DNA of 64,000 bases from Actinomadura rudentiformis (lineage in GTDB: Bacteria > Actinomycetota > Actinomycetes > Streptosporangiales > Streptosporangiaceae): positions 1 through 64,000 of the forward strand of contig NZ_WBMT01000002.1 of assembly GCF_008923185.1 (NCBI RefSeq). Direction: 5' to 3'. Positions 51,580 through 60,655 of the stretch are shown here, piece by piece; position 1 is the first letter of the stretch, and the number at the start of each line of letters is the position of its first letter. The position numbers and the translations under genes were made by a program. The notes under the pieces were generated by a model, which saw nothing but the letters and a program-made list of their open reading frames with translations, was not told the DNA's origin and searched no databases.

Positions 51580-51803
51580 GCGCCGCGACCAGACCGCCCC
51601 AGGGGCCCTCGGGGGCTGTGGTGCAAACGACGTAGCGGGCCATCGTCTCGATGAGCGATTCGACCTCCGCGAGCCCTTCTTACGCTCGGGCCTACGTACA
51701 GCCGCCCGGCGGCTGGACTGAGGAGCGTAGGGAGCTTGCGACCGAAGCGACGAGGGAAGCCGCCGGGTCAAGGCGGCTGCACGTCGGCGAGCGGAGCGAG
51801 CCC

Positions 51804-53288
51804 ATGAGCAGGGCAGCCGGAGGGAAGATCGTGGAGATCGACGAAGTCGCGGCACGCGTCATCCGCAGCTACTGGGCGCTCCTGCTGGTCATGACGGTTC
51901 TCCCGCTGCTGCTCGTGGGGTACGTGATGAGCGGCCAGGAGCCTGCGCACGTCGCCAAGTCCCGGATCCAGGCCAGCAGCCGGGCCACCGACGCGGCACC
52001 CGGGGACGCGGGCGTGAGCATCGTGGTGAGCCAGGTCAAGGCGTTCGCCACCAGCAACACCCTGCTGCTGCGGGTCATGCGGGCGCAGAACGTGGACCGC
52101 GACCCGGCGAAGCTCGCCAAGCAGATCGAGGTCACCGGCCTCGGCACGTCCACGATGGTCGAGATGTCGGTCAAGGACGCCGACGCCGGTCTGGCGCGCC
52201 GGCTCAACGATGCCATCGCGACCGCGGTCGTCGCCGAGATCAACGAGTCGAACCAGGGTGCGATCACCCGGCAGATCAAGGAGCTCGACAAGCGCATCCG
52301 GGCGCTGGAGAAGCGGCTGGGACCGCTGTCGCGCCAGGCCGGTGCCATCCCGCGCCCCGACATCAGCGCGGCCAACGAGCGCGAACGCGTCCAGGCCGAG
52401 CTGACCGACCTGCGCTCCAACCGCAGCGACCTGCGCACCCAGCTCACGACCACCGGGACCGCCTCGGTCGTCCAGCCGGCCGTGCTGGCACCGCCCTCCA
52501 ACCCGGTCGTCATGATGTCGGCCGTCGCCGGGCTGGCCGGACTGATCTTCGGCATCCTCGTCGCGGTGGTGACCGAGATGTTCCGGCCCACGATCCCCGG
52601 CCAGAGCCGGGTGGCCAAGCGGCTGGACACGCCGCTGCTGGGCTGGGCCGACCGCACCGACGCCGAGCTCGTCGATCTCGGCCGCCGCATCCGGCTCGCC
52701 TCCAAGCGTGCCGGGGTCACCCAGGTGACGCTGGTCGGGACCCGCAAGGAGCCGCTGCCCCCGGAGCTGGTCTCCAAGGTGGCCGCCGCGGTGTACGGCG
52801 ACGAGACGAAGGTCGTCACGACCGCGCGCCCCGCCACCACGAAGCCGAAACCCGAGAAACCAGAAAAGCCTGGGAAGTCCGGCGGCGAGGACGCGGACGC
52901 CGGCGGCTCCTCCAAGGCCATGGCGAACGGCAAGGTCAGGGACACGGGCAAGGACAAGGGCGCCGACAAGGGTGACGGCCCCTCCTCGCCCAGCGGCACC
53001 TCGGTCGTCCGGGCCGGCAGCAGCACGGCGCTCAAGCCCAAGCCGCCGACCAGCGAGACCGTGTCGGCCAGCGAGCTGACACAGCCGCTGCAGATTCCGG
53101 TTCGCGCCACCTGCCATGTGCACGCCTTCGAAGACATCGACCCGGGATCCGACGACAAGGTCGGCGTGGTCGCCGTGGTCGGGCCGGTGACCCTGGTCAC
53201 GGGCCTGGACTCGGTCCGCGATCTGATCACCGCGTCCGGCTGGCCGCTGCTCGGGGTCGCCGCCACGGCACGGAAGATGAAGAGGTAG
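51804..53288 (+). CDS. Wzz-like polysaccharide co-polymerase / chain-length protein
   Basis: A 494-residue protein with two membrane helices (about 18-40 and 234-257) around a periplasm-type helical loop containing a coiled coil (IKELDKRIRALEKRLGPL), as in Wzz-type co-polymerases. After the second helix a cytoplasmic part shows remnants of the associated kinase fold (GWADRTDAELVDLGRRIR) but no Walker A, then a Lys/Asp-rich disordered region and a final domain (VGVVAVVGPVTLVTGLDSVRDLI). It probably sets chain length with the Wzy protein. GGAG lies before ATG 51804; the frame is open upstream into repeat-like DNA. Confidence 0.83.
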   Translation: MSRAAGGKIVEIDEVAARVIRSYWALLLVMTVLPLLLVGYVMSGQEPAHVAKSRIQASSRATDAAPGDAGVSIVVSQVKAFATSNTLLLRVMRAQNVDRDPAKLAKQIEVTGLGTSTMVEMSVKDADAGLARRLNDAIATAVVAEINESNQGAITRQIKELDKRIRALEKRLGPLSRQAGAIPRPDISAANERERVQAELTDLRSNRSDLRTQLTTTGTASVVQPAVLAPPSNPVVMMSAVAGLAGLIFGILVAVVTEMFRPTIPGQSRVAKRLDTPLLGWADRTDAELVDLGRRIRLASKRAGVTQVTLVGTRKEPLPPELVSKVAAAVYGDETKVVTTARPATTKPKPEKPEKPGKSGGEDADAGGSSKAMANGKVRDTGKDKGADKGDGPSSPSGTSVVRAGSSTALKPKPPTSETVSASELTQPLQIPVRATCHVHAFEDIDPGSDDKVGVVAVVGPVTLVTGLDSVRDLITASGWPLLGVAATARKMKR

Positions 53289-53292
53289 CCGC

Positions 53293-54513
53293 ATGACCAC
53301 CGACAGCCCCGCCGCACCCAACTCCCCTGGCGGCAGCGCCACCGGCAGCGCCGCCGCCGACAAGCCGGAGCAGGCCACGATCCCGTTCGCCATCCCGACC
53401 GTGGCGAGCGAGGTCCCCGACGCCGTCGCGAAGGTGCTCGGCTCCGGCTGGATCACCACCGGCCCGCAGACCGGCGCGTTCGAGCAGGACTTCGCCGACC
53501 ACCTGGGCGCGGCACACGTCGTCGCGGTCGCGTCCTGCACCGCGGCGCTGGAGCTGTGCCTGCGCGCGATGAACCTGCCGCCGGGATCGGCGGTGCTCAC
53601 GCCGAGCCTGACGTTCTGCGGAGCGATCAACGCGATCCTGCACGCCGGGCACCGGCCCGTCCTGGTCGACATCGATGAGGACACTCTCGTCCCGAGCCCG
53701 CACACGGTCGCGGCGGCCGCCGCCCGCCACGCGCCGGCCGCGATGATCACGCAGAACCAGGGCGGCTACCCGGTGGACGTGGCGGCGCTGACCGAGGCGG
53801 CGGGCCTGGACCGCACGCGGGTGATCGAGGACGCGGCGCATGGGCCGGGCGCGGCCCGCGACGGCGTCCCCGTGGGCGCCCACTCGTTCGCGGCCTGTTT
53901 CAGCTTCTACGCCACCAAGAACATGCCGATCGGCGAGGGCGGGGCGGTCGCCACGAGCGACCAGGAACTCGCCGACCGGATCAGGTCCATGCGGCTGCAC
54001 GGCATGAGCAAGGACTCGTGGCGCCGTTACCTGCCCGGAGGCAGCTGGCGCTACGACGTGAAGAACGTGGGTCTCAAGGCCAACATGACCGACGTCCAGG
54101 CCGTCATAGGCCGGGCCCAGCTCGCCGCCCTGCCCGGATGGCAGCGAGAACGCGGCGAGCTCGTCGCCCGCTACGACGCGGCTCTGGCCGGCCTGCCGAA
54201 TCTCACGCTTCCCCAACGCGACCTCGACGGCGTCCAGCACGCCTGGCATCTCTACCAGGTGCGCGTGCCGGACCGGGACGCGATCATCGCCGAGCTGGAG
54301 ACGGCGGGCGTGGGGACGTCGGTGCACTTCATCCCGGCGAGCCACATGACCGCCTACCAGTCGATCCTCGGTCCCGAGGAGTGCGCGGCGGTCCCGGTCA
54401 CCGACCGGGTGGCCGACGAACTGCTCTCCCTGCCGCTCTATCCCGGCCTGTCCGCCGCCGCCCAGGAACGCGTCATCACCGCGATCACCGAGGCATTGCG
54501 GAGCCGAGGCTGA
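53293..54513 (+). CDS. DegT/DnrJ/EryC1/StrS-family sugar aminotransferase
   Basis: A 406-residue PLP enzyme that makes amino sugars on nucleotide carriers. The opening after a short linker is IPFAIPTVASEVPDAVAKVLGSGWITTGPQT; the PLP Lys is Lys209 in CFSFYATKNMPIGEGGAV; VIEDAAHGPGA holds the cofactor Asp. The end (LSLPLYPGLSAAAQERVI) is typical. It starts 4 bases after the Wzz-like stop. The exopolysaccharide therefore probably holds an amino-deoxy sugar. Confidence 0.92.
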   Translation: MTTDSPAAPNSPGGSATGSAAADKPEQATIPFAIPTVASEVPDAVAKVLGSGWITTGPQTGAFEQDFADHLGAAHVVAVASCTAALELCLRAMNLPPGSAVLTPSLTFCGAINAILHAGHRPVLVDIDEDTLVPSPHTVAAAAARHAPAAMITQNQGGYPVDVAALTEAAGLDRTRVIEDAAHGPGAARDGVPVGAHSFAACFSFYATKNMPIGEGGAVATSDQELADRIRSMRLHGMSKDSWRRYLPGGSWRYDVKNVGLKANMTDVQAVIGRAQLAALPGWQRERGELVARYDAALAGLPNLTLPQRDLDGVQHAWHLYQVRVPDRDAIIAELETAGVGTSVHFIPASHMTAYQSILGPEECAAVPVTDRVADELLSLPLYPGLSAAAQERVITAITEALRSRG

Positions 54514-54515
54514 CC

Positions 54516-55820
54516 GTGCGCAGATTCCTGCGGCGCAGCGTGCCGTACCTCTCGAGGGGGGACAACCCCCCACGCCCCCCGTGGCGGCTCCGCCGCGAGG
54601 GTGACCTCTCGAGGGGGGACGACCCCCCACGCCCCCCGTGGCGGCTTCGCCGCGGGGGTGAGGCCCTGGCCCAGGCCGCGCCCGCCGAGGAGAGCCCGCT
54701 GGCCCGGCTGATGGGCCGCGAGGAGGTGGTCCTGACCGGGCTGCGCGGCCACCGGCTCATCCCGGGCAGGCGCGTCCTGGTGACCGGCGCCTGCGGAACG
54801 GTCGGCTCGGCCTTCTGCCATCAGGTGAAAAAGCTCGATCCGGCCGCGCTGTGCCTCGTCGACCGGGACGGCCCGCGGCTGCGCCGGCTCGGGCATGAGA
54901 TGACCGGCCACCTCGACACGGAACGGATCACTCTCGCCGAGACCGACGTGAGCGACCGCGAAGCCGTCGACGACGTCTTCCGCGCCGCCCGCCCCGAGCT
55001 GGTGTTCCACATCGCCGGGCAGAACGAGCTGGCGAAGCTCGAGGTGGAGCCGTGCCAGGGGGTCACCGCCAACGTGCTCGGCACCCGCCATGTGGTGGAC
55101 GCCTCCGTCCGGCACGAGGTGGCGCGGCTGGTGTTCGTGTCGTCCGACAAGGCCGCCGACCCGACGTCGGTCTTCGGCGCGACGATGCGGCTGGGCGAGC
55201 TGCTCACGCAGAGCGCGACCGGCGGCCCGACCTGCTTCGCCGCCGTCCGGATCGGCAACATCATCGGCGAGCCGGGCGCGCTGCTCAGCACGCTCGCGCA
55301 CCGCATCTCCTCGGGCGAGGTCGTCACCATCACCCATCCGCAGGTGGCCCGCCACTTCATGACCGTGGACGAGGCCGCCGGGCTGCTCCTGGAGGCCGCC
55401 GCGCTCGCCGAGGAGGCCGAGACGTTCGTGCTCGACATGGGGAGTCCCGTCCCGGTGATCGAGCTCGTGCACCGCTACGCCGAGCAGCTCCGGCTGCCCG
55501 AGGTGACGATCCGGTTCAGCGGGCTCGGGCCGGGCGAGAAGCTGGCCGAGAAGACCTTCGCCGACTCCGAGCGGCGCATCAGAACCGCGCATCCCAAGAT
55601 CTGGGCCACCCGGCCCGCACCGCCCCCCGCCGGGCTCCCGCAGTTGCTCGACGCCCTCTGCGACGCCGCGGGCAGCGGCGACGACGACGAGGTGCGCCTG
55701 CAACTGCGGCGGCTGCTCCCCGAGTACCACCCCGTACGACGCCCGCGCCCCCAGCGTGAGCCGGGCGGCGACACGCCGCTCTGCGACGCGGGCTGCAGCC
55801 CCGATCCGCCCGGCCTGTGA
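54516..55820 (+). CDS. CapD/FlaA1-like nucleotide-sugar dehydratase/epimerase with altered active site
   Basis: A 434-residue protein of the polysaccharide-biosynthesis SDR family. NAD motif GACGTVGS is intact; the active-site segment is FVSSDKAADPTSVFGATMR, keeping the Asp-Lys pair but with Met in place of the later Lys and no Tyr at the usual site. GPGEKLAEKTF is typical of CapD. The N-terminus (residues ~11-49) is an in-frame 19-residue repeat encoded by a 57-bp duplicated GC-rich element. GTG 54516 follows GAGG by six bases, two bases after the aminotransferase stop. Activity is uncertain. Confidence 0.85.
   Translation: MRRFLRRSVPYLSRGDNPPRPPWRLRREGDLSRGDDPPRPPWRLRRGGEALAQAAPAEESPLARLMGREEVVLTGLRGHRLIPGRRVLVTGACGTVGSAFCHQVKKLDPAALCLVDRDGPRLRRLGHEMTGHLDTERITLAETDVSDREAVDDVFRAARPELVFHIAGQNELAKLEVEPCQGVTANVLGTRHVVDASVRHEVARLVFVSSDKAADPTSVFGATMRLGELLTQSATGGPTCFAAVRIGNIIGEPGALLSTLAHRISSGEVVTITHPQVARHFMTVDEAAGLLLEAAALAEEAETFVLDMGSPVPVIELVHRYAEQLRLPEVTIRFSGLGPGEKLAEKTFADSERRIRTAHPKIWATRPAPPPAGLPQLLDALCDAAGSGDDDEVRLQLRRLLPEYHPVRRPRPQREPGGDTPLCDAGCSPDPPGL
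54548..54661. repeat. 57-bp direct tandem repeat, two copies, inside a gene
   Basis: Copies at 54548-54604 and 54605-54661 differ by a few bases. Each has hairpin-forming cores (ggggggacaacccccc and gtggcggctccgccgc) like extragenic palindromic repeats, yet it is read in frame as LSRGDxPPRPPWRLRRxGx. Confidence 0.92.
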
Positions 55821-55828
55821 GGTGCTCC

Positions 55829-57079
55829 ATGGGTACAAGCCGCAAGCTCAGAGTGGCCACCGTGATCACGAGGTTCAACGGCGGCGCCGGCCAGGTGGCG
55901 CTGAACGGCGCCCTCGCCCTGCCGCCCGGAGACTACGAACGCGCCGTCATCACCGGCGGTGTCGGCATCGACAGCAAGGCCAACGGGGCCGGCCACACGA
56001 CGGACAAAGCCACGGACAAGGTGCTGTACGGGGATGAGGCGGTGGCCAACGCGGCCGCCGGGGACCTCACGCCGCAGGCCCACGCGGCCGGCATGGAGAT
56101 CGTCCAGGTGAAGCCGCTCGTTCCGCAGATCTCGCCACGCGACGACCTGGCCGCGCTGCGCACGCTGACCCACGTTCTGGCCGAGGGCCGGTACGACGTG
56201 GTGCACACCCACAGCGCCAAGGGCGGCGTCATCGGCCGGGTCGCGGCGGCGCGCGCCGGGGTGCCGCGGATCGTGCACACCTGGCACGGCTTCCCCTTCA
56301 ACGAGTTCCAGTCGTGGGCGCGGCGCCGCGCCTACATCGCGCTGGAACGCGTCGCGGCCAAGCACACCGACGCCTTCCTGGCGATCGGCTCGGAGACGAT
56401 CACCACCGCGCTGCGCCTCGGCCTGACGACGCCGGAACGGGTACGGCTGTCCTGGCCGGCCGTCGACACCTCCGCGTACACGGCCGCGCCGGGCTCGCGT
56501 GCGCAGGCACGCCGCCGCCTCGACCTGCCGCTCGGTGTGAAGGTCGTCGGCTCGGTCGGCCGGCTCACCTTCCAGAAGGGACCGGAGATCTTCGTCCGGG
56601 CGCTGGCCGGCCTGCCCGACGACGTGTTCGGGTTGTGGGTCGGCGGCGGGCCGATGGCCGGCAAGCTCGCCGATCTGACGGCCAAGCTCGGCGTCGAGGA
56701 CCGGATGCGCTGGCTCGGCCACCGCGACGACGTCGCCGACGTGCTGCCCGCGTTCGACCTCATGGCGATGGCCAGCCGCTGGGAGGGCCTGCCCTGCGTG
56801 CTGGTCGAGGCGATCAGCGCGGGCATCCCGCTGGTCGCCACCGCCGTGCCGTCCAACCAGGACCTCGTGCTCGCCGGGGAGACCGGCCTCCTCGTACCGC
56901 CGGAGGACGCCGGGCAGCTCGCCCGTGCCATCGCGCACCTCCTGGACAACCCGGCGACGGCGGCCCGGATGGCCGACCGCGCCCGTGACCGGGTCGGCGA
57001 CTGGTTCTCGCCGGAGTACCTGGGCGGCGTGCTCGACGACACCTACCGAGGGAGCTCCAAGCGGCCCTACCAGAAGTGA
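55829..57079 (+). CDS. Glycosyltransferase family 4
   Basis: A 416-residue GT-B enzyme. N-terminal GT4 opening: RVATVITRFNGGAGQVAL; DVVHTHSAKGGVIGRVAA; RIVHTWHGFPF. The C-terminal donor domain has SVGRLTFQKGPEIFVRAL and the E-x7-E-like segment SRWEGLPCVLVEAISAGIPLV. GAGGTG lies four bases before ATG 55829, so that start is favoured over GTG 55817, which overlaps the previous stop. It adds a sugar to the lipid-linked repeat unit. Confidence 0.92.
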   Translation: MGTSRKLRVATVITRFNGGAGQVALNGALALPPGDYERAVITGGVGIDSKANGAGHTTDKATDKVLYGDEAVANAAAGDLTPQAHAAGMEIVQVKPLVPQISPRDDLAALRTLTHVLAEGRYDVVHTHSAKGGVIGRVAAARAGVPRIVHTWHGFPFNEFQSWARRRAYIALERVAAKHTDAFLAIGSETITTALRLGLTTPERVRLSWPAVDTSAYTAAPGSRAQARRRLDLPLGVKVVGSVGRLTFQKGPEIFVRALAGLPDDVFGLWVGGGPMAGKLADLTAKLGVEDRMRWLGHRDDVADVLPAFDLMAMASRWEGLPCVLVEAISAGIPLVATAVPSNQDLVLAGETGLLVPPEDAGQLARAIAHLLDNPATAARMADRARDRVGDWFSPEYLGGVLDDTYRGSSKRPYQK

Positions 57080-57124
57080 CGACGCGCCAAGTGTGACGAC
57101 CTGCAGAAGTGACGGAGAGACACC

Positions 57125-58474
57125 ATGTCGCCGACCACCAAGGCTCCGCGGGTCACACCGCCGCCGACCGCGGCGGCGACGGCCACGCCCGCGGCGACGA
57201 CCGGGGCGGAGCCCGCGCCGCAGCCGGAGTTGCGGCGCCGCCGGTCACTGGCCGGCATCGTCACGGTGCTCGGCATCGCGTCACTGCCGATGCTGATGCC
57301 GTTCGGGATGGGTCCGGGGCCGGGCAACACCGGCCTGCCGGACGCCGCGCTCATCGTGGTGACCGCGGTCGTGCTGCTGTGGGCGGGTTCGCGCAGGCAG
57401 CCGATCCGCTGGCCGTTCCTCATCCCCACCCTGCTGACCATCATCGCGGGCGGCATCGCCTCGATCGCGAACGAGGGCGTCGGCGCGCTGACGCTGGTCA
57501 AGGACCTGTTCGTGCTGCTGTGGGCGGTCAGCCTCGCCAACCTCGGCCGCGACCCGGCGCTGCTCCGCGTCGCCATCAAGGCCTGGGTCTGGATCGGCAC
57601 GTTCTACGCGCTGGTGATGATCTTCGGCTTCGTGACCGGGAACGACACGCTGTCGGGCAAGCAGATCGACGGCGAGCGGGCGATGTTCACGTTCGGCGAC
57701 GCCAACTACGCCTCGAACTGGTTCATCTGCATCTTCTTCATCTCCCGCGCGTGCCGGTTCCCTGAGAAGAACGTGCACCGGTACGCGGTCTGCGGGATCC
57801 TCCTCGTCGCCGAGGTCCTGACCGGCTCCAACGGCGGCGCGCTGGCACTCGGCTGCGCGATCGTGCTCGGTCATCTCTTCCGCCTGTTCCGTGAGGGCAA
57901 GGTGCACCAGGCGCTGGCCACGGGCACGCTCGCGGTGTTCCTCGGCGGCGGTGGCGTGACGCTGCTCTCGGTCGTCGACATCCAGCCGTTCCTCGACCGG
58001 GCCAGCGCGGCCTCGCCCATCCTGCGCGACTCGATCGGCCGGACCACCGGCGAGAGCACCGAGTCGCGCAGCACGGTCTTCGGCACCACGGTCCGGATGA
58101 TGGAGGAGCAGCCGCATCCGTGGGGCATCGGCCCGGGTCACACCGAGAAGGCGATGCTCGTCAACCAGGAGACCTACGTCCGCGAGGCGCACAACGACTA
58201 CATCGCGGCGGTGCTGGAACGCGGCTTCCTCGGTGGCATCGCGCTGATCGTGCTGATCTTCGTGCTGCTGCTCAAGTGCACGCGCGTCGCCCGGCGCGAC
58301 GTGCTCAAACCCGAGTACGCACGGCTGGTGCCGAGACCCGAGCTCTTCGGCGCCCTGGTCGCGGTGTTCCTCATCTCCGGGCTCTTCTACGAGACCTTGC
58401 ACTACCGCCACGGCTGGGCGTTCTTCGGCCTGATCGCCGCACTGGATCTCTTCGGCCGGAGGGACGCCGCATGA
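57125..58474 (+). CDS. O-antigen ligase/polymerase-like (Wzy) membrane protein
   Basis: A 449-residue polytopic protein with about ten membrane helices. The large outer loop holds RTTGESTESRSTVF and EQPHPWGIGPGHTEKAM with the closing VREAHNDYIAAVLERGFLGG, typical of the O-antigen ligase/Wzy superfamily (HN-Y motif). It is expected to polymerise lipid-linked repeat units outside the membrane. GGAGAG lies five bases before ATG 57125. It overlaps the flippase gene by ATGA. Confidence 0.9.
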   Translation: MSPTTKAPRVTPPPTAAATATPAATTGAEPAPQPELRRRRSLAGIVTVLGIASLPMLMPFGMGPGPGNTGLPDAALIVVTAVVLLWAGSRRQPIRWPFLIPTLLTIIAGGIASIANEGVGALTLVKDLFVLLWAVSLANLGRDPALLRVAIKAWVWIGTFYALVMIFGFVTGNDTLSGKQIDGERAMFTFGDANYASNWFICIFFISRACRFPEKNVHRYAVCGILLVAEVLTGSNGGALALGCAIVLGHLFRLFREGKVHQALATGTLAVFLGGGGVTLLSVVDIQPFLDRASAASPILRDSIGRTTGESTESRSTVFGTTVRMMEEQPHPWGIGPGHTEKAMLVNQETYVREAHNDYIAAVLERGFLGGIALIVLIFVLLLKCTRVARRDVLKPEYARLVPRPELFGALVAVFLISGLFYETLHYRHGWAFFGLIAALDLFGRRDAA

Positions 58475-59814
58475 CCGACACCCACCTGACCGGCGCACAG
58501 ACTCCCGGCACGCAGGCTCCCGGCACCCAGGCTCCCCCGGTCGAGGCACCGGCCCGTACGATCACCGGCAGGCTCGTCGGGTTGATGGCCGGGAACATGG
58601 CCGGCCGGATCGGCGCGCTCGCCTCGCTCGGCATCGCGACCGTCATGGTCGCCCGGATCGGCGGGCCCGCCCTGGTCGGCGCGTTCACGCTCGTCCGGAT
58701 CCTGCCGGGCCTGCTCTGCCATCTGTCCAACGCGGGGTTGCCCGCGGCCGCGCCGTACTTCCTCGCGAACCAGCAGTACGACCAGTCTCGGGTACGGCCC
58801 ACGCTGGCCTGGCTGACCGTCGTGGGCGCGCTGATCGGCGGGCTCTCCTGGCTGGCCCTCAGCCCGCTGATCTATCTGGGTTTCTTCACGTCGTTCGGCT
58901 ACTGGGTGGCGCTCGCCGCGACGGTCCCCGCGTTCACGCAGGGGTTCGTCTCGGTCGGCAAGGGGCTGCTGCAGGGCACCGACGACATGCGCGGCGCGAG
59001 CCTGGCGATCGCGGTCGAGGAGTTCATCTTCCTGCCGATCTATCTGGTGATCCTGCTCGGCTGGTACGGGCCGGGCGCGCTGATCACCGGGCTGGTGCTC
59101 GCGGACGTGGCCGCGGCCGCCTGGATCGCGGTACGGCTGGCACGGCGCGGGTTCTTCGCCGGATGGGGGCGCCCCGACCTGCGGCTGGCCCGCACCATCT
59201 CCGGGTACGGCTTCCGCGGTTACCTGGGCCAGCTCATCGACCTGCTGCAGCTGCGCTTCGACATGGCCCTGCTCGGCGCGCTCGCGGGCCCGAAGGTGCT
59301 GGGCGTCTACACGGTCGCGAGCAAGTTCGCCGAGCTCGTGCAGTTGCCCGGGTTGGCCGTCAACTACGTCCTCTACCCGGATTTCGCCAAGGAGAGCCGA
59401 GCCGAGGCCACCCGCCGCACACGCAAGCTCATCCTCCCGGCGTTCGCCGTGTCCGTGCTGGCCGCACTGCCGCTGGCCGCCATCGCGGGGACGGCGCTGC
59501 CGTGGGTGTTCGGCGACGTCTTCGACGACGCGGTGGTGCCCACCTACATCCGGCTCGCGGGGGTCGTCACGTTCGGCGTCACGGGGCTCATCATGGCCTA
59601 CCTGTACGGCGTCGGACGGCCCGGCGCCGCCTCCACAGGCCAGGCGATCGGCCTCGTGGTGGTCGTCGTCTCCGGCGTGCTCCTGATCCCGCCGTTCGGG
59701 GCCGAGGGCGCCGCGATCGCCACCGCACTGTCCTTCGTCGCCACCACCGCCGCGTTGCTGGCGTGGTTCTTCCATCTCCCGCACAAGCAGCAGCTCCCCG
59801 AACAGAAGGGGTGA
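58471..59814 (+). CDS. Wzx-type oligosaccharide flippase
   Basis: A 447-residue membrane protein with 12-14 helices of the polysaccharide flippase (MATE/MOP) fold. A repeated TPGTQAP tail at the N-terminus (residues ~10-22) precedes the first helix. ARTISGYGFRGYLGQLIDLLQLRFDMALLG is a hallmark of the family. It should move lipid-linked units across the membrane for Wzy. Its ATG overlaps the Wzy-like stop (ATGA at 58471), and the next gene starts 4 bases after its own stop. Confidence 0.92.
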   Translation: MTDTHLTGAQTPGTQAPGTQAPPVEAPARTITGRLVGLMAGNMAGRIGALASLGIATVMVARIGGPALVGAFTLVRILPGLLCHLSNAGLPAAAPYFLANQQYDQSRVRPTLAWLTVVGALIGGLSWLALSPLIYLGFFTSFGYWVALAATVPAFTQGFVSVGKGLLQGTDDMRGASLAIAVEEFIFLPIYLVILLGWYGPGALITGLVLADVAAAAWIAVRLARRGFFAGWGRPDLRLARTISGYGFRGYLGQLIDLLQLRFDMALLGALAGPKVLGVYTVASKFAELVQLPGLAVNYVLYPDFAKESRAEATRRTRKLILPAFAVSVLAALPLAAIAGTALPWVFGDVFDDAVVPTYIRLAGVVTFGVTGLIMAYLYGVGRPGAASTGQAIGLVVVVVSGVLLIPPFGAEGAAIATALSFVATTAALLAWFFHLPHKQQLPEQKG

Positions 59815-59818
59815 CGGC

Positions 59819-60610
59819 ATGTCCGCCGAGAAGGGCCTTGAGACCCGTTCCATCGACCCGTCGGAGGGCATCGCGCCCTCAGCGGGCCGCCGCGTCCTCG
59901 ACATCGCCGGGGCGCTCGCCGGTCTGGTGCTGCTGAGCGTCCCGCTGCTCCTGCTGTACGTGCTCGTACGGGTGACGAGCCCCGGACCGGGAATCTTCAA
60001 GCAGAAGCGGGTCGGGCAGGGCGGACGTCCGTTCGTCATGTACAAGTTCCGCACCATGCGGCAGGGCGTGGGCGGGCTCACCGTCACGGCCAACTGTGAC
60101 CCGCGGCTGACCAGGGTCGGCAAGCTGATGCGGGAGTGGTCGCTGGACGAACTGCCGCAGCTGGTGAACGTGCTGCGCGGCCACATGACGCTGGTCGGCC
60201 CGCGGCCCGAGACCTACGACCTGGCCGTGCACTACGACGCGCGCTGTCGCTGGATCTTCGACCACCGGCCCGGCCTCACGGGCGTCTCGGAGGTGCGTTT
60301 CCGTGACTTCGACGTGCTCCCGCCGGGCGAGGAGGTCGACCTGGTCAACTACATCGAATGGATCGTCCCGGCCCGGGTCCAGGTCGACGCGTTCTACCTG
60401 AGCGACCCGTCGATGCGCGCGACCTTCCAGGCGCTCTGGGACACCGTGCGGCACGTGCTGGGCTTCAAGATCCCACCGTTGCGGGTCACGCCGGACGGCA
60501 CCGTGACCGATCAGCCGGCGCAGAACCACCAGCAGGCACACAACCAACGGCCCGCGCAGCCGCCGAAGGCCGAGCCACAGCGGGTGGAGGAACCGGGTTC
60601 GGCCGCCTGA
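59819..60610 (+). CDS. Undecaprenyl-phosphate sugar phosphotransferase (bacterial sugar transferase)
   Basis: A 263-residue priming enzyme. One N-terminal membrane helix (LDIAGALAGLVLLSVPLLLLYVL) leads to the catalytic part: PGPGIFKQKRVGQGGRPFVMYKFRTM, then REWSLDELPQLVNVLRG, MTLVGPRPE and RPGLTGVSEV. It loads the first sugar phosphate on the lipid carrier. It is the short form without the four-helix polytopic region. The tail is Gln/Pro-rich. GGAG-like sequence precedes ATG 59819. Confidence 0.93.
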   Translation: MSAEKGLETRSIDPSEGIAPSAGRRVLDIAGALAGLVLLSVPLLLLYVLVRVTSPGPGIFKQKRVGQGGRPFVMYKFRTMRQGVGGLTVTANCDPRLTRVGKLMREWSLDELPQLVNVLRGHMTLVGPRPETYDLAVHYDARCRWIFDHRPGLTGVSEVRFRDFDVLPPGEEVDLVNYIEWIVPARVQVDAFYLSDPSMRATFQALWDTVRHVLGFKIPPLRVTPDGTVTDQPAQNHQQAHNQRPAQPPKAEPQRVEEPGSAA

Positions 60611-60655
60611 CGGTTTCTCGCCTGACGGTTCCGGTTTCGGGGAAGGACATCGTCG

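Noticed and set aside
51690..51803. N-terminal extension of the Wzz-like protein from 51651
   Set aside because: The extra codons lie in repeat-like, GC-palindromic DNA; the ATG at 51804 has a ribosome site and fits the family.
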